Assembly (NCBI GenBank): GCA_910575105.1
Contig: CAJTDK010000005.1
Coordinates: forward strand, 1-64,000
Reading direction: 5' to 3'
Source: Lachnospiraceae bacterium
GTDB lineage: Bacteria; Bacillota; Clostridia; Lachnospirales; Lachnospiraceae
Length of the DNA stretch: 64,000 bases
This document shows, in pieces, positions 16,103-28,184 of the stretch. The position numbers and the translations under genes were made by a program. Position 1 is the first letter of the stretch. Each line of letters starts with the position of its first letter. The notes under the pieces were generated by a model. The model saw only the letters and a list, made by a program, of their open reading frames with translations. It was not told the DNA's origin and ran no database searches.

Positions 16103-17035
16103 ATGAGATTAGAGACAGAAGGAAGACAGATCTTACATGAGACGGCGGCCGTGTACGGATGGTCAGAGGATATCGGTATTCATGCGCTTGCCTCCGCCGT
16201 CAATTCTCTGGCGGCAGCAGGGGCAAAAAGCGCAGGCGCAGGGATTCGCATCGCCTACCCGCCCCGCGCGGACAAATCCGGTATCTACAGGATGGAAAAG
16301 CGGATAAGAAAAGTGTGCAAAGAGAGGGGAATCAAGGTATTGGAATCCCGGATCTTTGAACATCCGCTGCTTTCTGTCCCTTCGGTTACAGTTAACGGGA
16401 TCGCGGAAGCGTACAGCGGAGGTAAAGGCCATGCTGAGAAAACAGGCACTGGACGAAGCGGCAGCGAAAGATTAAAAGGGCGTATTCCGGCGGGGACAGA
16501 GATCGTCCTGAGCAAATGGATCGGCATGGACGGGATGCTGCAGATCGTAAGGGAGAGGCGGGATGAGCTTTCAGAGCGTTTTACTCCGGCGTTCATCCGG
16601 CAGATGCTTTCGTACGAAAAGGAGCTGTTCGCAGGCAGGGAGACAGAAGTCGCGCAGGAGCATGGCGTGCTGGCGTCCCGGCAGATCACAGAGGGCGGGA
16701 TCTTTGCTGCGTTGTGGGAGTTTGCCGGAGAGTTTGAGACGGGGCTTGACCTTGATCTAAAGAAGTTCTCCATCCTTCAGGAGACGGTGGAGGTATGCGA
16801 GCATTTCCGGCTGAACCCTTATCAGCTTACTTCGGCAGGAAGTTTTCTGTTCGTGGCAGAGGACGGGAAGGCGCTGCGGGAAGCATTTCTCAGGGAAGGG
16901 ATAAAAGCGTCTGTCATCGGAAGGACGGCAGAAGGCCAGGCAAAGATCATCAGAAACGGAGAGGATGTGCGCTTCATCGACCGTCCGGCTCCGGATGAGA
17001 TATGGAAGCTGAATAGATCGGGGGATAAGAGATGA
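16103..17035 (+). CDS. AIR-synthase-related (PurM/HypE-like) protein
   Basis: 310 residues. The C-terminal half (~185-305) resembles the AIRS C domain of the PurM/HypE/ThiL family: ITEGGIFAALWEFAGE, GLDLDLKKFSILQETVEVC, LNPYQLTSAGSFLFVAEDG and ASVIGRTAEGQAKI. The N-terminal part is divergent; VVLSKWIGMDG-type wording appears as EIVLSKWIGMDGMLQIVRERRD. A Gly-rich, repetitive stretch sits at ~112-128. The protein is annotated in relatives as a hydrogenase-maturation-like factor, but no hyp or hydrogenase genes are present, so the reaction is unknown. It starts 8 nt after vanW and overlaps trmL by 4 nt (ATGA). Confidence 0.75.
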   Translation: MRLETEGRQILHETAAVYGWSEDIGIHALASAVNSLAAAGAKSAGAGIRIAYPPRADKSGIYRMEKRIRKVCKERGIKVLESRIFEHPLLSVPSVTVNGIAEAYSGGKGHAEKTGTGRSGSERLKGRIPAGTEIVLSKWIGMDGMLQIVRERRDELSERFTPAFIRQMLSYEKELFAGRETEVAQEHGVLASRQITEGGIFAALWEFAGEFETGLDLDLKKFSILQETVEVCEHFRLNPYQLTSAGSFLFVAEDGKALREAFLREGIKASVIGRTAEGQAKIIRNGEDVRFIDRPAPDEIWKLNRSGDKR

Positions 17036-17544
17036 ATGAACAGGGAAAACAGATGAATATCGTACTTTTAGAGCCGGAGATACCGGCGAATACGGGGAAT
17101 ATCGGGCGTACCTGCGTGGCGGCAGGCGCAAGGCTCCACCTGATCGGGCCGCTTGGGTTTCGGCTGGATGAGAAGAGCTTAAAGCGCGCCGGGATGGATT
17201 ACTGGCATCAGCTCGATGTTACGACATATATTGATTATGAAGATTTTTTAGGGAGGAACCCTGGGGCAAGGATCTATATGGCGACGACAAAGGCGACGAA
17301 GATCTATACAGAGGTCTCCTATGAGCCGGACTGCTATATCATGTTCGGCAAGGAGAGCGCGGGGATACCGGAGGAAATACTGGTAGATCATAAGGAAGAA
17401 TGTATACGTATTCCCATGGCGGGGCAGATACGCTCACTGAACCTTGGAAATTCCGTGGCGGTGGTGCTGTATGAGGCTTTACGGCAGAATGAGTTTTTAG
17501 GGATGAACCGGAAGGGAAAGCTTCACCGGCTGGAATGGAGCTGA
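17032..17544 (+). CDS. trmL: tRNA (cytidine(34)-2'-O)-methyltransferase
   Basis: SPOUT-class methyltransferase that uses SAM to 2'-O-methylate the wobble base of tRNA-Leu species. 170 residues, with the knotted-fold motifs NIVLLEPEIPANTGNIGRTC, GKESAGIPEEIL and IPMAGQIRSLNLGNSVAVVLYEALR. Start ATG 17032 overlaps the previous stop and follows GGGGGATAAGAG; the internal Met at 17053 (MNIVLLEPE) is an equally plausible family-type start. Translationally coupled to the AIRS-like gene. Confidence 0.93.
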   Translation: MNEQGKQMNIVLLEPEIPANTGNIGRTCVAAGARLHLIGPLGFRLDEKSLKRAGMDYWHQLDVTTYIDYEDFLGRNPGARIYMATTKATKIYTEVSYEPDCYIMFGKESAGIPEEILVDHKEECIRIPMAGQIRSLNLGNSVAVVLYEALRQNEFLGMNRKGKLHRLEWS

Positions 17545-17637
17545 AAATGCATTGAAAATTGCCTTTGACAAAGGGAGCCAGACCCGTGAACAGCAGCGCG
17601 AAGTGTCCCAGAAAAGTGGAAAAATGCAATAAATTGG

Positions 17638-17666
17638 TAGACTTTCAGATAAAATAATATTATAAT
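17638..17666 (+). promoter_or_regulatory. Promoter of the V-ATPase operon
   Basis: TAGACT (17638-17643), 17-nt spacer, TATAAT (17661-17666), 46 nt before the first V-ATPase gene. The -10 is perfect, the -35 weak (4 of 6). The upstream stretch 17545-17637 also contains GTGAACAGCAGCG, a boundary motif shared with the dispersed repeats. Confidence 0.65.
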
Positions 17667-17711
17667 CAAAAATGCAGGAAAGGTTTTAGGCAAAAGAGAG
17701 GTGGTGAGTCA

Positions 17712-18020
17712 ATGGTAGAAGAAACCATTAAGACCATCAAGGAGACGGAAAATGAGGCTGAGAAGATTATAAAAGAAGCAGCCGCAGAAAGCACCGGAAT
17801 CCTTGAAAAAGCTGCTGCAAGTGCAGGAGAATTAAGACAGCAGGCTGAAACAGATGCAAAAGCAAAAGCAGATGCCGATATGAAAGCAGCCAGAGAAATC
17901 GGGGAGAAGGCTATTTCTGAAGCTATGGCGAAAGTAGATACAGAGATCGAATCCCTGAAGACATCTGCGAAATCAAAAGAAGATGAGGCAATAGCTTCTG
18001 TGATTGCAGAATTAGTCTAG
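17712..18020 (+). CDS. ntpF: V-type ATPase peripheral stalk subunit (G/H type)
   Basis: 102 residues, almost entirely Ala/Glu/Lys-rich coiled coil (ETENEAEKIIKEAAAES ... DAKAKADADMKAAREIG). This matches the V/A-ATPase subunit G/H (NtpF in Enterococcus hirae) that pairs with subunit E to form the stator. First gene of the operon; AGAGGTGGTGAGTCA precedes the ATG. Short and compositionally simple, so identity rests partly on its position before the I subunit gene, which is the standard order. Confidence 0.85.
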   Translation: MVEETIKTIKETENEAEKIIKEAAAESTGILEKAAASAGELRQQAETDAKAKADADMKAAREIGEKAISEAMAKVDTEIESLKTSAKSKEDEAIASVIAELV

Positions 18021-18046
18021 AATTGAGGTAAAGGAGGGATACGGCT

Positions 18047-20550
<2,504 letters not shown>

Positions 20551-20597
20551 TCGCGCGCAGGATAGTAAAATAAAATCAATATAAGGAGTGCAAGACC

Positions 20598-21191
20598 ATG
20601 ACTGGATTAGAAAAGATGAAAAGCCAGATATTGGATGAGGCCAGGAATGCAGCCGGAGAAAAGCTTAAAGCGGCGCAGGCAGAGGCTGACAGGATTCTTG
20701 CAGAGGCGAAGGCAGAGGCAGAAAAGTGTAAGAGCAGCTATTCCCAGAAATCTGAGAGAGCAGTTGCCAGCTATAAAGAGCGGGTGGCATCTTCTAATGA
20801 CCTGCAGAGAAGGACGAGACTTCTCGCGGCGAAGCAGGAGCTGATCGCGGATGTTTTAGACAGGGCGTACCGCTCGGTTGAGAGCATGAAAAAGGATGAA
20901 TATTTCAATATGCTCCTTAAGATGCTTGAAAAGTATGCCGAGCCGCAGGAGGGTGAGATTTTCTTTTCGCCTGCGGATCTTACGAAGCTGCCAGAGGGCT
21001 TTGCGGGCAAGGTAGAAGAAACTGCAAAGAAAAAGGGCGGAAGCCTTAAGATATCCAAGAAAGGCAGAAATATTGAAAATGGATTCATTCTTGCCTATGG
21101 CGGTATTGAAGAAAACTGCACATTGAGGGCAATGTTTGATGCAAAAAGGGATGAGTTATCTGACAAAGTTCATCGTATATTATTTTCGTAG
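20598..21191 (+). CDS. ntpE: V-type ATPase stator subunit E
   Basis: 197 residues: N-terminal Ala/Glu/Lys coiled coil (~1-100, KLKAAQAEADRILAEAKAEA) and a C-terminal globular domain ending GFILAYGGIEENCTLRAMFD, the typical E-subunit signature, then KRDELSDKVHRILF. It forms the peripheral stalk with the G/H subunit. ATAAGGAGTGC precedes ATG 20598. Confidence 0.95.
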   Translation: MTGLEKMKSQILDEARNAAGEKLKAAQAEADRILAEAKAEAEKCKSSYSQKSERAVASYKERVASSNDLQRRTRLLAAKQELIADVLDRAYRSVESMKKDEYFNMLLKMLEKYAEPQEGEIFFSPADLTKLPEGFAGKVEETAKKKGGSLKISKKGRNIENGFILAYGGIEENCTLRAMFDAKRDELSDKVHRILFS

Positions 21192-21211
21192 TGCAAAGTA
21201 GGAGGAGTTAC

Positions 21212-22180
21212 ATGAGCGAACAGTATACTTACGCGGTTGCACGCATACGGGCTTTGGAGGTTTCGCTGTTTTCCAATAGTACGATCGACCAGCTGATCGC
21301 ATGCCAGAGCTATGACCAGTGTCTGCAGTTTCTGGAAGAGAAGGGCTGGGGAGACAACGAGACGTCAGGTAATGCAGAAGCAATACTGACCAGAGAAGAG
21401 GAGAAGATCTGGGAGGTTGTGAAAGAGCTTTCGATAGATATGAAGAATTTTGATGTTCTGTCCTGTCCAAAGCTTTATCATAATCTCAAGGCTGCGATCA
21501 AGGAAGTGTGCACGGAGGAGAAAAACAGACATATTTTCTATGAAGATGTGTCTATTCCGGGCAGCGCTATGCTTGAGATTGTAAGAGAGCGTGATTTCGG
21601 AAAGCTTCCGGACCACATGCAGCATGCAGCGCAGGAGGCGTATGAGACACTTCTTCATACAAGGGACGGTCAGTTGTGCGATGTGATTATTGACAGGGCA
21701 GCGCTTGACGCCATCTATCAGGCGGGGAAGGCATCGGATGTAGCGATCATCCGGGATTATGCCGAATCCACAGTGGCGGTGGCAGATATCAAGATTGCCG
21801 TCAGGTCACAGAAAACCGCAAAATCAATTGAATTTATGAAGCGGGCAATGGCTGAATGCAGCAGTGTGAGCGCAGACCAGCTTGCAAAGGCAGCGCTTGC
21901 CGGGGCAGATGCGATCAGCGAATATCTGCTTGGCACTGCGTATGCAGAAGGGGCGGAGGCGTTGAGGACTTCCCCGTCCGCATTTGAGCGGTGGTGTGAC
22001 AACCGCATCATCCAGACCATAAGTCCGCAGAAATATAATGCATTTACGATCGGGCCTGTGATTGCCTATGTAATTGCAAGACAGAATGAAATAAAAACGG
22101 TAAGAATCATACTTTCCGGCAAGCTTAATGAACTGCCGGACGATTCCATCCGGGAAAGGGTAAGGGAGATGTATGTATAA
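21212..22180 (+). CDS. ntpC: V-type ATPase subunit C (d-subunit)
   Basis: 322 residues. All-helical funnel protein linking the central stalk to the K ring. YTYAVARIRALEVSLFS and a late VIAYVIARQNEIKTVRIIL are characteristic of V/A-ATPase subunit C/d. An in-frame GTG at 21191 exists, but AGGAGGAG at 21200-21207 fixes the start at ATG 21212. It overlaps the next gene by 8 nt. Confidence 0.94.
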   Translation: MSEQYTYAVARIRALEVSLFSNSTIDQLIACQSYDQCLQFLEEKGWGDNETSGNAEAILTREEEKIWEVVKELSIDMKNFDVLSCPKLYHNLKAAIKEVCTEEKNRHIFYEDVSIPGSAMLEIVRERDFGKLPDHMQHAAQEAYETLLHTRDGQLCDVIIDRAALDAIYQAGKASDVAIIRDYAESTVAVADIKIAVRSQKTAKSIEFMKRAMAECSSVSADQLAKAALAGADAISEYLLGTAYAEGAEALRTSPSAFERWCDNRIIQTISPQKYNAFTIGPVIAYVIARQNEIKTVRIILSGKLNELPDDSIRERVREMYV

Positions 22181-22493
22181 GATTGCAGTATTGGGCGATT
22201 ATGACAGTATCTATGGCTTCGCTACGCTGGGTCTTGACACGTTTCCGGTGAATACCCACGAAGAAGCTACAGAGACGCTCGCGAAGCTTGCAGGCGGCGG
22301 ATACGGCATTATCTATATTACAGAGGCCTGGGCGGGAGAGCTTAAACATGAGATTTCAAGGTATCAGGAGCAGCTTACGCCGGCGATCATCCAGATTCCG
22401 GGCATTTCGGGCAATACCGGGGCCGGGATCGCAGGAGTTAAGAAGTCGGTTGAGGTTGCGGTTGGTTCTGATATCTTGTTCAGTAACCAGTAA
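22173..22493 (+). CDS. ntpG: V-type ATPase subunit F (central stalk)
   Basis: 106 residues (NtpG in E. hirae naming, F in most others). Rossmann-like start MYKIAVLGDYDSIYGFATLG, then YGIIYITE and QLTPAIIQIPG, and a C-terminal helix. It binds subunit D in the rotor shaft. Starts inside the end of ntpC, so translation is coupled. Confidence 0.94.
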   Translation: MYKIAVLGDYDSIYGFATLGLDTFPVNTHEEATETLAKLAGGGYGIIYITEAWAGELKHEISRYQEQLTPAIIQIPGISGNTGAGIAGVKKSVEVAVGSDILFSNQ

Positions 22494-22511
22494 GGAGGTT
22501 TATTCGTCCAA

Positions 22512-24281
22512 ATGAATAGTACAGGTACGATTAAAAAAGTAGCAGGACCTTTGGTCATTGCGTCAGGTATGCGCGATGCCAATATGTCTGACGTTGTACG
22601 TGTTAGTAAACAGCGTCTGATCGGAGAGATCATCGAGATGCACGGAGACGAGGCATCCATTCAGGTATATGAGGAGACGTCAGGACTTGGACCCGGCGAG
22701 CCGGTAGAGTCTACAGGAGCTCCGATGTCCGTTGAGCTCGGGCCTGGTCTTATTACGAGCATTTACGATGGTATCCAGCGTCCGCTTGATGACATTATGA
22801 AGGTTTCCGGAAATAACCTGCAGCGTGGTGTTGAGGTTGCTTCCCTGAAGAGAGATAAGAAATGGGAGTTTGTCCCGGTGGCAAAGGCTGGAGATGCGGT
22901 AGAGGCCGGTGATGTGCTTGGTACCGTCCAGGAGACAGCCGTTGTCACACAGAAGATCATGGTGCCTTACGGAGTAGAGGGTACGGTAAAAGAGATCAAA
23001 TCAGGAGAGTTCACCGTTGAGGAGACGGTTGTGGTGATCACGACAAAAGACGGTGATAAAGAGGTTTCCATGATGCAGAAGTGGCCGGTTCGTAAGGGCC
23101 GTCCTTATGTAAAGAAGCTGCCTCTGGATGCGCCGCTTGTTACAGGACAGCGTGTTGTTGACACCTTCTTCCCAATCGCAAAGGGAGGAGTTGCAGCCGT
23201 TCCGGGACCGTTCGGAAGCGGCAAGACCGTTATCCAGCATCAGCTCGCGAAGTGGGCAGAGGCAGACATCGTGGTATATATCGGATGCGGCGAGCGTGGA
23301 AACGAGATGACGGACGTTCTGAATGAGTTCCCGGAACTGAAGGACCCGAAGACAGGCCGTTCCCTTATGGAAAGAACCGTTCTGATCGCCAACACGTCAG
23401 ATATGCCTTTCGCAGCCCGTGAGGCATCTATCTATACCGGTATTACCATTGCAGAGTATTTCCGTGACATGGGATATTCGGTAGCGCTGATGGCAGACTC
23501 CACATCCCGTTGGGCAGAGGCGCTGCGTGAGATGTCTGGCCGTCTTGAGGAGATGCCTGGTGAGGAAGGTTACCCGGCATACCTTGGTTCCCGTCTTGCG
23601 GAGTTCTACGAGAGGGCAGGACGCGTGATTTCCCTTGGAAAAGATGGAAGAGAGGGTGCGCTCTCCGTTATCGGCGCCGTATCTCCTCCGGGCGGTGATA
23701 CTTCTGAGCCGGTATCACAGGCTACCTTACGTATCGTAAAGGTGTTCTGGGGACTTGACGCAGCACTTGCATACAAGAGACACTTCCCGGCGATCAACTG
23801 GCTGACAAGTTATTCTCTGTATCTTGACAATATGCAGGACTGGTTCAACGGAACGGTAGCGGAAGACTGGATGGAGGACCGTCAGAAGATGATGAGCCTT
23901 CTGACCGAAGAAGCGGCTCTGGAAGAGATCGTGCAGATGGTAGGTATGGATGCGTTGTCGCCTGGCGACCGTCTGAAGATGGAGGCCGCAAGGTCTATCC
24001 GTGAGGACTTCCTGCACCAGAACTCTTTCCACGAAGTAGATACCTACACGCCGCTCAGAAAGCAGTATCTGATGATGAAGCTGGTGCTTGCCTTCTATGA
24101 GCAGGCTACAGAGGCACTGAATAAGGGCGCGTCCATGAAGGAGCTGCTTGTGATGAATGTAAGAGAGAGAATCGGACGTTACAAATATACGACCACCGAG
24201 AATATTGAGACAGAATATGAAAAGATCATGAATGAATTAGGCGCAGAGATTGTCAATACATTCGGGAAGGAGGACTTCTAA
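22512..24281 (+). CDS. ntpA: V-type ATPase catalytic subunit A
   Basis: 589 residues. Catalytic ATPase with the Walker A GPFGSGKT at residues 232-239, [12 protein letters not shown], and [36 protein letters not shown]. The ~90-residue non-homologous insertion (after ~110) typical of A subunits is present ([16 protein letters not shown]). Alternates with three B subunits in the head. TAAGGAGGTTTATTCGTCCAA precedes the ATG in part; the next gene begins on the base after its stop. Confidence 0.98.
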   Translation: MNSTGTIKKVAGPLVIASGMRDANMSDVVRVSKQRLIGEIIEMHGDEASIQVYEETSGLGPGEPVESTGAPMSVELGPGLITSIYDGIQRPLDDIMKVSGNNLQRGVEVASLKRDKKWEFVPVAKAGDAVEAGDVLGTVQETAVVTQKIMVPYGVEGTVKEIKSGEFTVEETVVVITTKDGDKEVSMMQKWPVRKGRPYVKKLPLDAPLVTGQRVVDTFFPIAKGGVAAVPGPFGSGKTVIQHQLAKWAEADIVVYIGCGERGNEMTDVLNEFPELKDPKTGRSLMERTVLIANTSDMPFAAREASIYTGITIAEYFRDMGYSVALMADSTSRWAEALREMSGRLEEMPGEEGYPAYLGSRLAEFYERAGRVISLGKDGREGALSVIGAVSPPGGDTSEPVSQATLRIVKVFWGLDAALAYKRHFPAINWLTSYSLYLDNMQDWFNGTVAEDWMEDRQKMMSLLTEEAALEEIVQMVGMDALSPGDRLKMEAARSIREDFLHQNSFHEVDTYTPLRKQYLMMKLVLAFYEQATEALNKGASMKELLVMNVRERIGRYKYTTTENIETEYEKIMNELGAEIVNTFGKEDF

Positions 24282-25655
24282 ATGCCAAAGGAATATAGAA
24301 CAATACAGGAAGTTGCCGGACCGCTGATGATGGTAAAAGGTGTAGAAGGCGTCGCATTTGATGAGCTTGGAGAGATTGAGCTTGCCAATGGCGAGAGACG
24401 CCGCTGCAAGGTACTTGAGGTAGACGGCAGCGACGTAGTTGTGCAGCTCTATGAGAATGCTGCAGGTATCAACTTGAGCAACAGTAAAGTACGTTTCCTT
24501 GGGCGGAGCATGGAGCTTGGTGTATCCGGCGATATGCTTGGCCGTGTCTTTGACGGACTTGGCCGCCCGATCGACGACGGCCCGGAGATCCTGCCGGAGG
24601 AAAGAAGAGATATCAACGGCCTGCCGATGAACCCGGCAGCCAGAGTTTACCCTGAGGAGTTTATCCAGACAGGCGTATCGGCTATCGACGGACTGAATAC
24701 ACTGGTTCGTGGACAGAAGCTGCCGATCTTCTCCTGTTCCGGTCTGCCGCACTCACAGCTTGCGGCGCAGATCGCAAGACAGGCAAAGGTTCGCGGGACA
24801 GACGAGAATTTTGCCGTTGTATTTGCTGCTATGGGTATTACCTTTGAGGAATCCAACTACTTTATCGAGTCATTCAAGGAGACAGGAGCCATCGACAGGA
24901 CGGTACTGTTCATCAATCTGGCTAATGACCCGGCTGTTGAGCGTATTTCCACTCCTCGTATGGCACTTACCGCAGCAGAATATCTTGCATTTGAAAAGGA
25001 TATGCATGTATTGGTAATCCTTACTGATATCACAAACTACGCAGATGCGCTCCGTGAGATCTCCGCAGCGAAGAAGGAGGTTCCTGGACGCCGCGGATAT
25101 CCGGGATATATGTACACGGACCTTGCAACGATGTATGAGAGAGCCGGACGTCAGAGAGGAAAGAACGGAAGTATCACGATGATCCCGATCCTGACCATGC
25201 CGGAGGATGACAAGACTCATCCGATTCCAGACCTTACCGGATACATCACCGAGGGACAGGTAATCTTAAGCCGTGAGCTGTACCGTAAAGGCTTACAGCC
25301 GCCGATCGACGTACTGCCGTCGCTTTCCCGTCTGAAAGATAAGGGTATCGGCGAGGGCAAGACAAGAGCAGACCATGCGAATACCATGAACCAGCTGTTT
25401 GCGGCATATTCCCGTGGAAAAGACGCGAAAGAGCTTATGACCATCCTCGGTGAGGCAGCTCTGACAGAGATCGACCTTAAGTATGCAGAGTTTGCAGAGG
25501 CCTTTGAGAAAGAATATGTATCCCAGGGATACACCAATGACCGTTCGATTGAAGAGACACTCTCCATCGGCTGGAAGCTTTTATCCATGCTGCCAAGAGC
25601 AGAGCTTAAACGTATCGACGACAAGTTCTTAGACGAATATTATGGAAAGCAGTAA
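24282..25655 (+). CDS. ntpB: V-type ATPase regulatory subunit B
   Basis: 457 residues. Paralogue of A that lacks the P-loop lysine: the site reads [19 protein letters not shown]. Other signatures are [34 protein letters not shown] and the ATP-contacting Arg region [15 protein letters not shown]. Its ribosome-binding site AAGGAGG lies inside the 3' end of ntpA, giving 1:1 coupled synthesis. The stop is followed by the repeat region. Confidence 0.98.
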   Translation: MPKEYRTIQEVAGPLMMVKGVEGVAFDELGEIELANGERRRCKVLEVDGSDVVVQLYENAAGINLSNSKVRFLGRSMELGVSGDMLGRVFDGLGRPIDDGPEILPEERRDINGLPMNPAARVYPEEFIQTGVSAIDGLNTLVRGQKLPIFSCSGLPHSQLAAQIARQAKVRGTDENFAVVFAAMGITFEESNYFIESFKETGAIDRTVLFINLANDPAVERISTPRMALTAAEYLAFEKDMHVLVILTDITNYADALREISAAKKEVPGRRGYPGYMYTDLATMYERAGRQRGKNGSITMIPILTMPEDDKTHPIPDLTGYITEGQVILSRELYRKGLQPPIDVLPSLSRLKDKGIGEGKTRADHANTMNQLFAAYSRGKDAKELMTILGEAALTEIDLKYAEFAEAFEKEYVSQGYTNDRSIEETLSIGWKLLSMLPRAELKRIDDKFLDEYYGKQ

Positions 25656-25672
25656 GCCATGCACAGATGCAT

Positions 25673-25712
25673 AAAAGTAATCATGCAAGCCTGCTTGCAG
25701 ATGATTGCTTTT
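25673..25712 (+). terminator. Terminator-like hairpin after ntpB (possible attenuator)
   Basis: AAAAGTAATCATGCAAGC (25673-25690) pairs with GCTTGCAGATGATTGCTTTT (25693-25712), with a two-base bulge and a two-base loop, ending in TTTT. It stands between ntpB and ntpD, which must be in equal operon context, so partial read-through is expected. The right arm is the start of the 113-bp repeat. Confidence 0.5.
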
Positions 25713-25942
25713 GTGCAGTTGTATAGGGCGTCAGCCCGCAGCGAGATGGAGCAGAGCGAAATCGAGCTGCATGGCGCCAGAAGGTGGAAAGCAAAGAGCA
25801 AGCCTGCTTGCAGATGATTGCTTTTGTGCAGTTGTATAGGGCGTCAGCCCGCAGCGAGATGGAGCAGAGCGAAATCGAGCTGTATGGCGCCAGAAGGTGG
25901 AAAGCAAAGAGCAAGCCTGCTTGCAGATGATTGCTTTTGTGC
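25685..25942 (+). repeat. 113-bp tandem repeat between V-ATPase B and D genes
   Basis: Units start at 25685, 25798 and 25911 (each GCAAGCCTGCTTGCAGATGA), a period of exactly 113 bp. Copies 1 and 2 are complete and nearly identical (one C/T difference noted near 25770/25883). Copy 3 is truncated after ~32 bp. The stretch 25656-25974 contains no credible gene otherwise, apart from the ntpD ribosome-binding site AAGGAGG. Confidence 0.95.
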
Positions 25943-25974
25943 GGGCATGGTGTAAACAAGAAGGAGGTTAAGGG

Positions 25975-26634
25975 ATGGCATCTAAACAGATAACTCCTAC
26001 CCGTATGGAGCTGACTAAGACGAAGAGAAAGCTCGTTACCGCCAGAAGAGGACATAAGCTTCTTAAGGATAAGCGTGATGAGCTGATGCGTCAGTTCCTA
26101 GAGCTGGTCAAGGAGAACATGGCGCTTCGCCAGAAAGTAGAAGCCGGAATCCTCTCTGCGAACAAGAACTTTGTCATAGCGAAAGCCGGAATGGATGAGG
26201 CTACGCTGAATACGGCATTGATGGCGCCGAAACAGGAGGTTAATCTTGAAGTCGGGCAGAAGAATGTCATGAGTGTTAATATTCCGGTGTTTCAAACATC
26301 GACGAGAACTGCTGATGTGAATGATATCTATTCCTATGGATTTGCATTTACGTCCAGCGACCTTGACGGTGCGGTAAAATCATTGGCAGATATCCTGCCG
26401 GATATGTTAAGACTTGCGGAGACGGAAAAAGCGTGCCAGCTTATGGCGGCGGAGATCGAGAAGACGAGACGCCGTGTTAATGCGCTGGAGCATGTGACGA
26501 TTCCGGATGCTCAGGCAACAATCAAATATATTACGATGAAGCTGGATGAAAATGAGAGAAGCTCTCAGATTCGTCTGATGAAAGTAAAAGATATGATGCT
26601 TGAGGAAGCACATCACTACAGTGAGAGAGAATAA
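25975..26634 (+). CDS. ntpD: V-type ATPase subunit D (central rotor shaft)
   Basis: 219 residues. Two long antiparallel helices form the shaft inside the A3B3 head: TPTRMELTKTKRKLVTARRG, GHKLLKDKRDELMRQF, and the C-terminal RRVNALEHVTIPDAQATIKY are D-subunit signatures. AAGAAGGAGGTTAAGGG precedes the ATG. It is separated from ntpB by 319 nt of tandem repeat, the only large gap in the operon. A terminator follows. Confidence 0.96.
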   Translation: MASKQITPTRMELTKTKRKLVTARRGHKLLKDKRDELMRQFLELVKENMALRQKVEAGILSANKNFVIAKAGMDEATLNTALMAPKQEVNLEVGQKNVMSVNIPVFQTSTRTADVNDIYSYGFAFTSSDLDGAVKSLADILPDMLRLAETEKACQLMAAEIEKTRRRVNALEHVTIPDAQATIKYITMKLDENERSSQIRLMKVKDMMLEEAHHYSERE

Positions 26635-26641
26635 TTAAAAT

Positions 26642-26686
26642 ATGCACCGGATCTGCCGTGAAAACAGGTAAGTCCGGTGCATTTTA
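26642..26686 (+). terminator. Terminator of the V-ATPase operon
   Basis: Perfect 10-bp stem ATGCACCGGA (26642-26651) / TCCGGTGCAT (26673-26682) with a TTTTAT tail, 8 nt after the ntpD stop. Confidence 0.9.
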
Positions 26687-26731
26687 TATCGACGCGTAAG
26701 ATTATAGACAGGTAAGAATACGAAGATAAGC

Positions 26732-28171
26732 CTATAGATGCTTTAATGCCTCCACAAGATCCGGGAAGTTCATCCCGTGGGAGGCCTTGACCAGCACATT
26801 GTCCCCTTTATGGATGATATCTTTCATGGCGGACAGGAAGTCCTCCTTCGTCTCAAACCAGAGAGCCTTCGTTCCGGCAGAATCCGTCAATTCTGAGCTA
26901 TAGGAGTCTGAACTGCCAGAGACCAGACTGCCGGTGCCAGGGCTGTCAAAGCCGGAAGCTCCCTCTGCGATTGCTCTGCCCAGTCTTCCGATACCGCAGA
27001 CAAGGTCGATGCCCTGTTTTGCTGCATAGACACCGGTGTTAAAGTGAAGCTGCTCTTCGTCGCTTCCCAGTTCGCCCATCGTACCAAGCACTGCGACCTT
27101 GCGGCCGATGGCCATAGTCAGTACGTCGATAGCGGCATTTGTAGAGATCGGGTTAGCGTTGTAGCAGTCATCCAGGATGACGAGTTTGTCGGTAGAGATA
27201 ATGTGGTTTCGCCCAGGTATGGAAGGAAGATTTTCTATCCCGCGCTTGATTTCCTCCGGAGTAAGACCAAGAGAATAGCCGACTGCCGCTCCGGCCAGGG
27301 CATTAGAGACCATGTGGATGCCCGGAAGGGGAACCAGACAGCGGATATCCTCGCCGGAAGGAAGATGGAGCGTGCACGCCGTACCCTTAAGCCCCGCAGA
27401 CGCGAGGTCAGAGGCATAAAACTCACAGTCCCTGCTGATTCCGAAAAACACAGGGTCAACACCTTTAACCGGACCCATCCTAGAGAGCAGGTCGTCGTCA
27501 CCGTTTAAGATGATTGTCCCGCCGTTTTTCATATCCTGAATCATCTGGGATTTCTCCTGGAAGATACCCTCCCTTGTCTTAAAAAATTCAAGATGCGCCA
27601 CACCGATGTTGGTGATCACACAGATATCAGGGCTTGCAACAGAAGAAAGCCGCCTCATTTCACCGAAATGATTGACGCCCATCTCCAGAATCGCGATCTC
27701 GTGGGAGTCGTTCATCTCGAAGATCGTAATCGGAAGTCCCCACTCATTGTTAAAATTGCCGAGGGTTTTGTGGACATTATATTTCTGGGCAAGGACAGAG
27801 GCGATCATCTCCTTGGTGCTGGTCTTGCCCGCGCTTCCGGTGATCCCCACCACCTTCACATCAAAGGAATCCCGGTAAAGCTTGGCGATATCAAGAAGTG
27901 CCTGGCCGGTAGATTCCACAAGGATATACGGATAGTCAGTTTCCCCTAAGTCCTCGTGGGAGACGACGCACAGCGCTCCCTTTTCGATAGTGTCAGGGAT
28001 AAACTTATGGGCATTGACCTTTTCCCCGTCTATGGCTACAAAAAGAAAGTTCTTTTCCACCTTCCGGCTGTCAATGACGACACCTTCTGCCTCCACGGGA
28101 AGCTTCAAAGGGTCGCCGTGATAAGTGCCGCGGCAGGCTGTTGTAATATTTTCCAGAGTAAGATTTTTCAT
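26732..28171 (-). CDS. murF: UDP-N-acetylmuramoyl-tripeptide--D-alanyl-D-alanine ligase
   Basis: Adds D-Ala-D-Ala to UDP-MurNAc-tripeptide, the last cytosolic step of the peptidoglycan stem peptide. 479 residues. Mur ligase layout: N-terminal UDP-binding domain, central ATPase with P-loop TGSAGKT (111-117), EMGVNHFGEM and NITNIGVAHLEFF, then the C-terminal domain with GMNFPDLVEAL. A Ser/Gly-rich insertion at ~405-434 (SGSSDSYSSEL) is unusual. AAAAGGAGAATAAAG precedes the ATG. It lies 13 nt after pncB, so they form one transcript. Confidence 0.95.
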   Translation of the reverse strand: MKNLTLENITTACRGTYHGDPLKLPVEAEGVVIDSRKVEKNFLFVAIDGEKVNAHKFIPDTIEKGALCVVSHEDLGETDYPYILVESTGQALLDIAKLYRDSFDVKVVGITGSAGKTSTKEMIASVLAQKYNVHKTLGNFNNEWGLPITIFEMNDSHEIAILEMGVNHFGEMRRLSSVASPDICVITNIGVAHLEFFKTREGIFQEKSQMIQDMKNGGTIILNGDDDLLSRMGPVKGVDPVFFGISRDCEFYASDLASAGLKGTACTLHLPSGEDIRCLVPLPGIHMVSNALAGAAVGYSLGLTPEEIKRGIENLPSIPGRNHIISTDKLVILDDCYNANPISTNAAIDVLTMAIGRKVAVLGTMGELGSDEEQLHFNTGVYAAKQGIDLVCGIGRLGRAIAEGASGFDSPGTGSLVSGSSDSYSSELTDSAGTKALWFETKEDFLSAMKDIIHKGDNVLVKASHGMNFPDLVEALKHL

Positions 28172-28184
28172 CTTTATTCTCCTT

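Noticed and set aside
25685-25942. Open frames across the 113-bp repeat as a possible gene
   Set aside because: The minus-strand frame only reads through repeat copies, has no ribosome-binding site and runs into the ntpD coding sequence.
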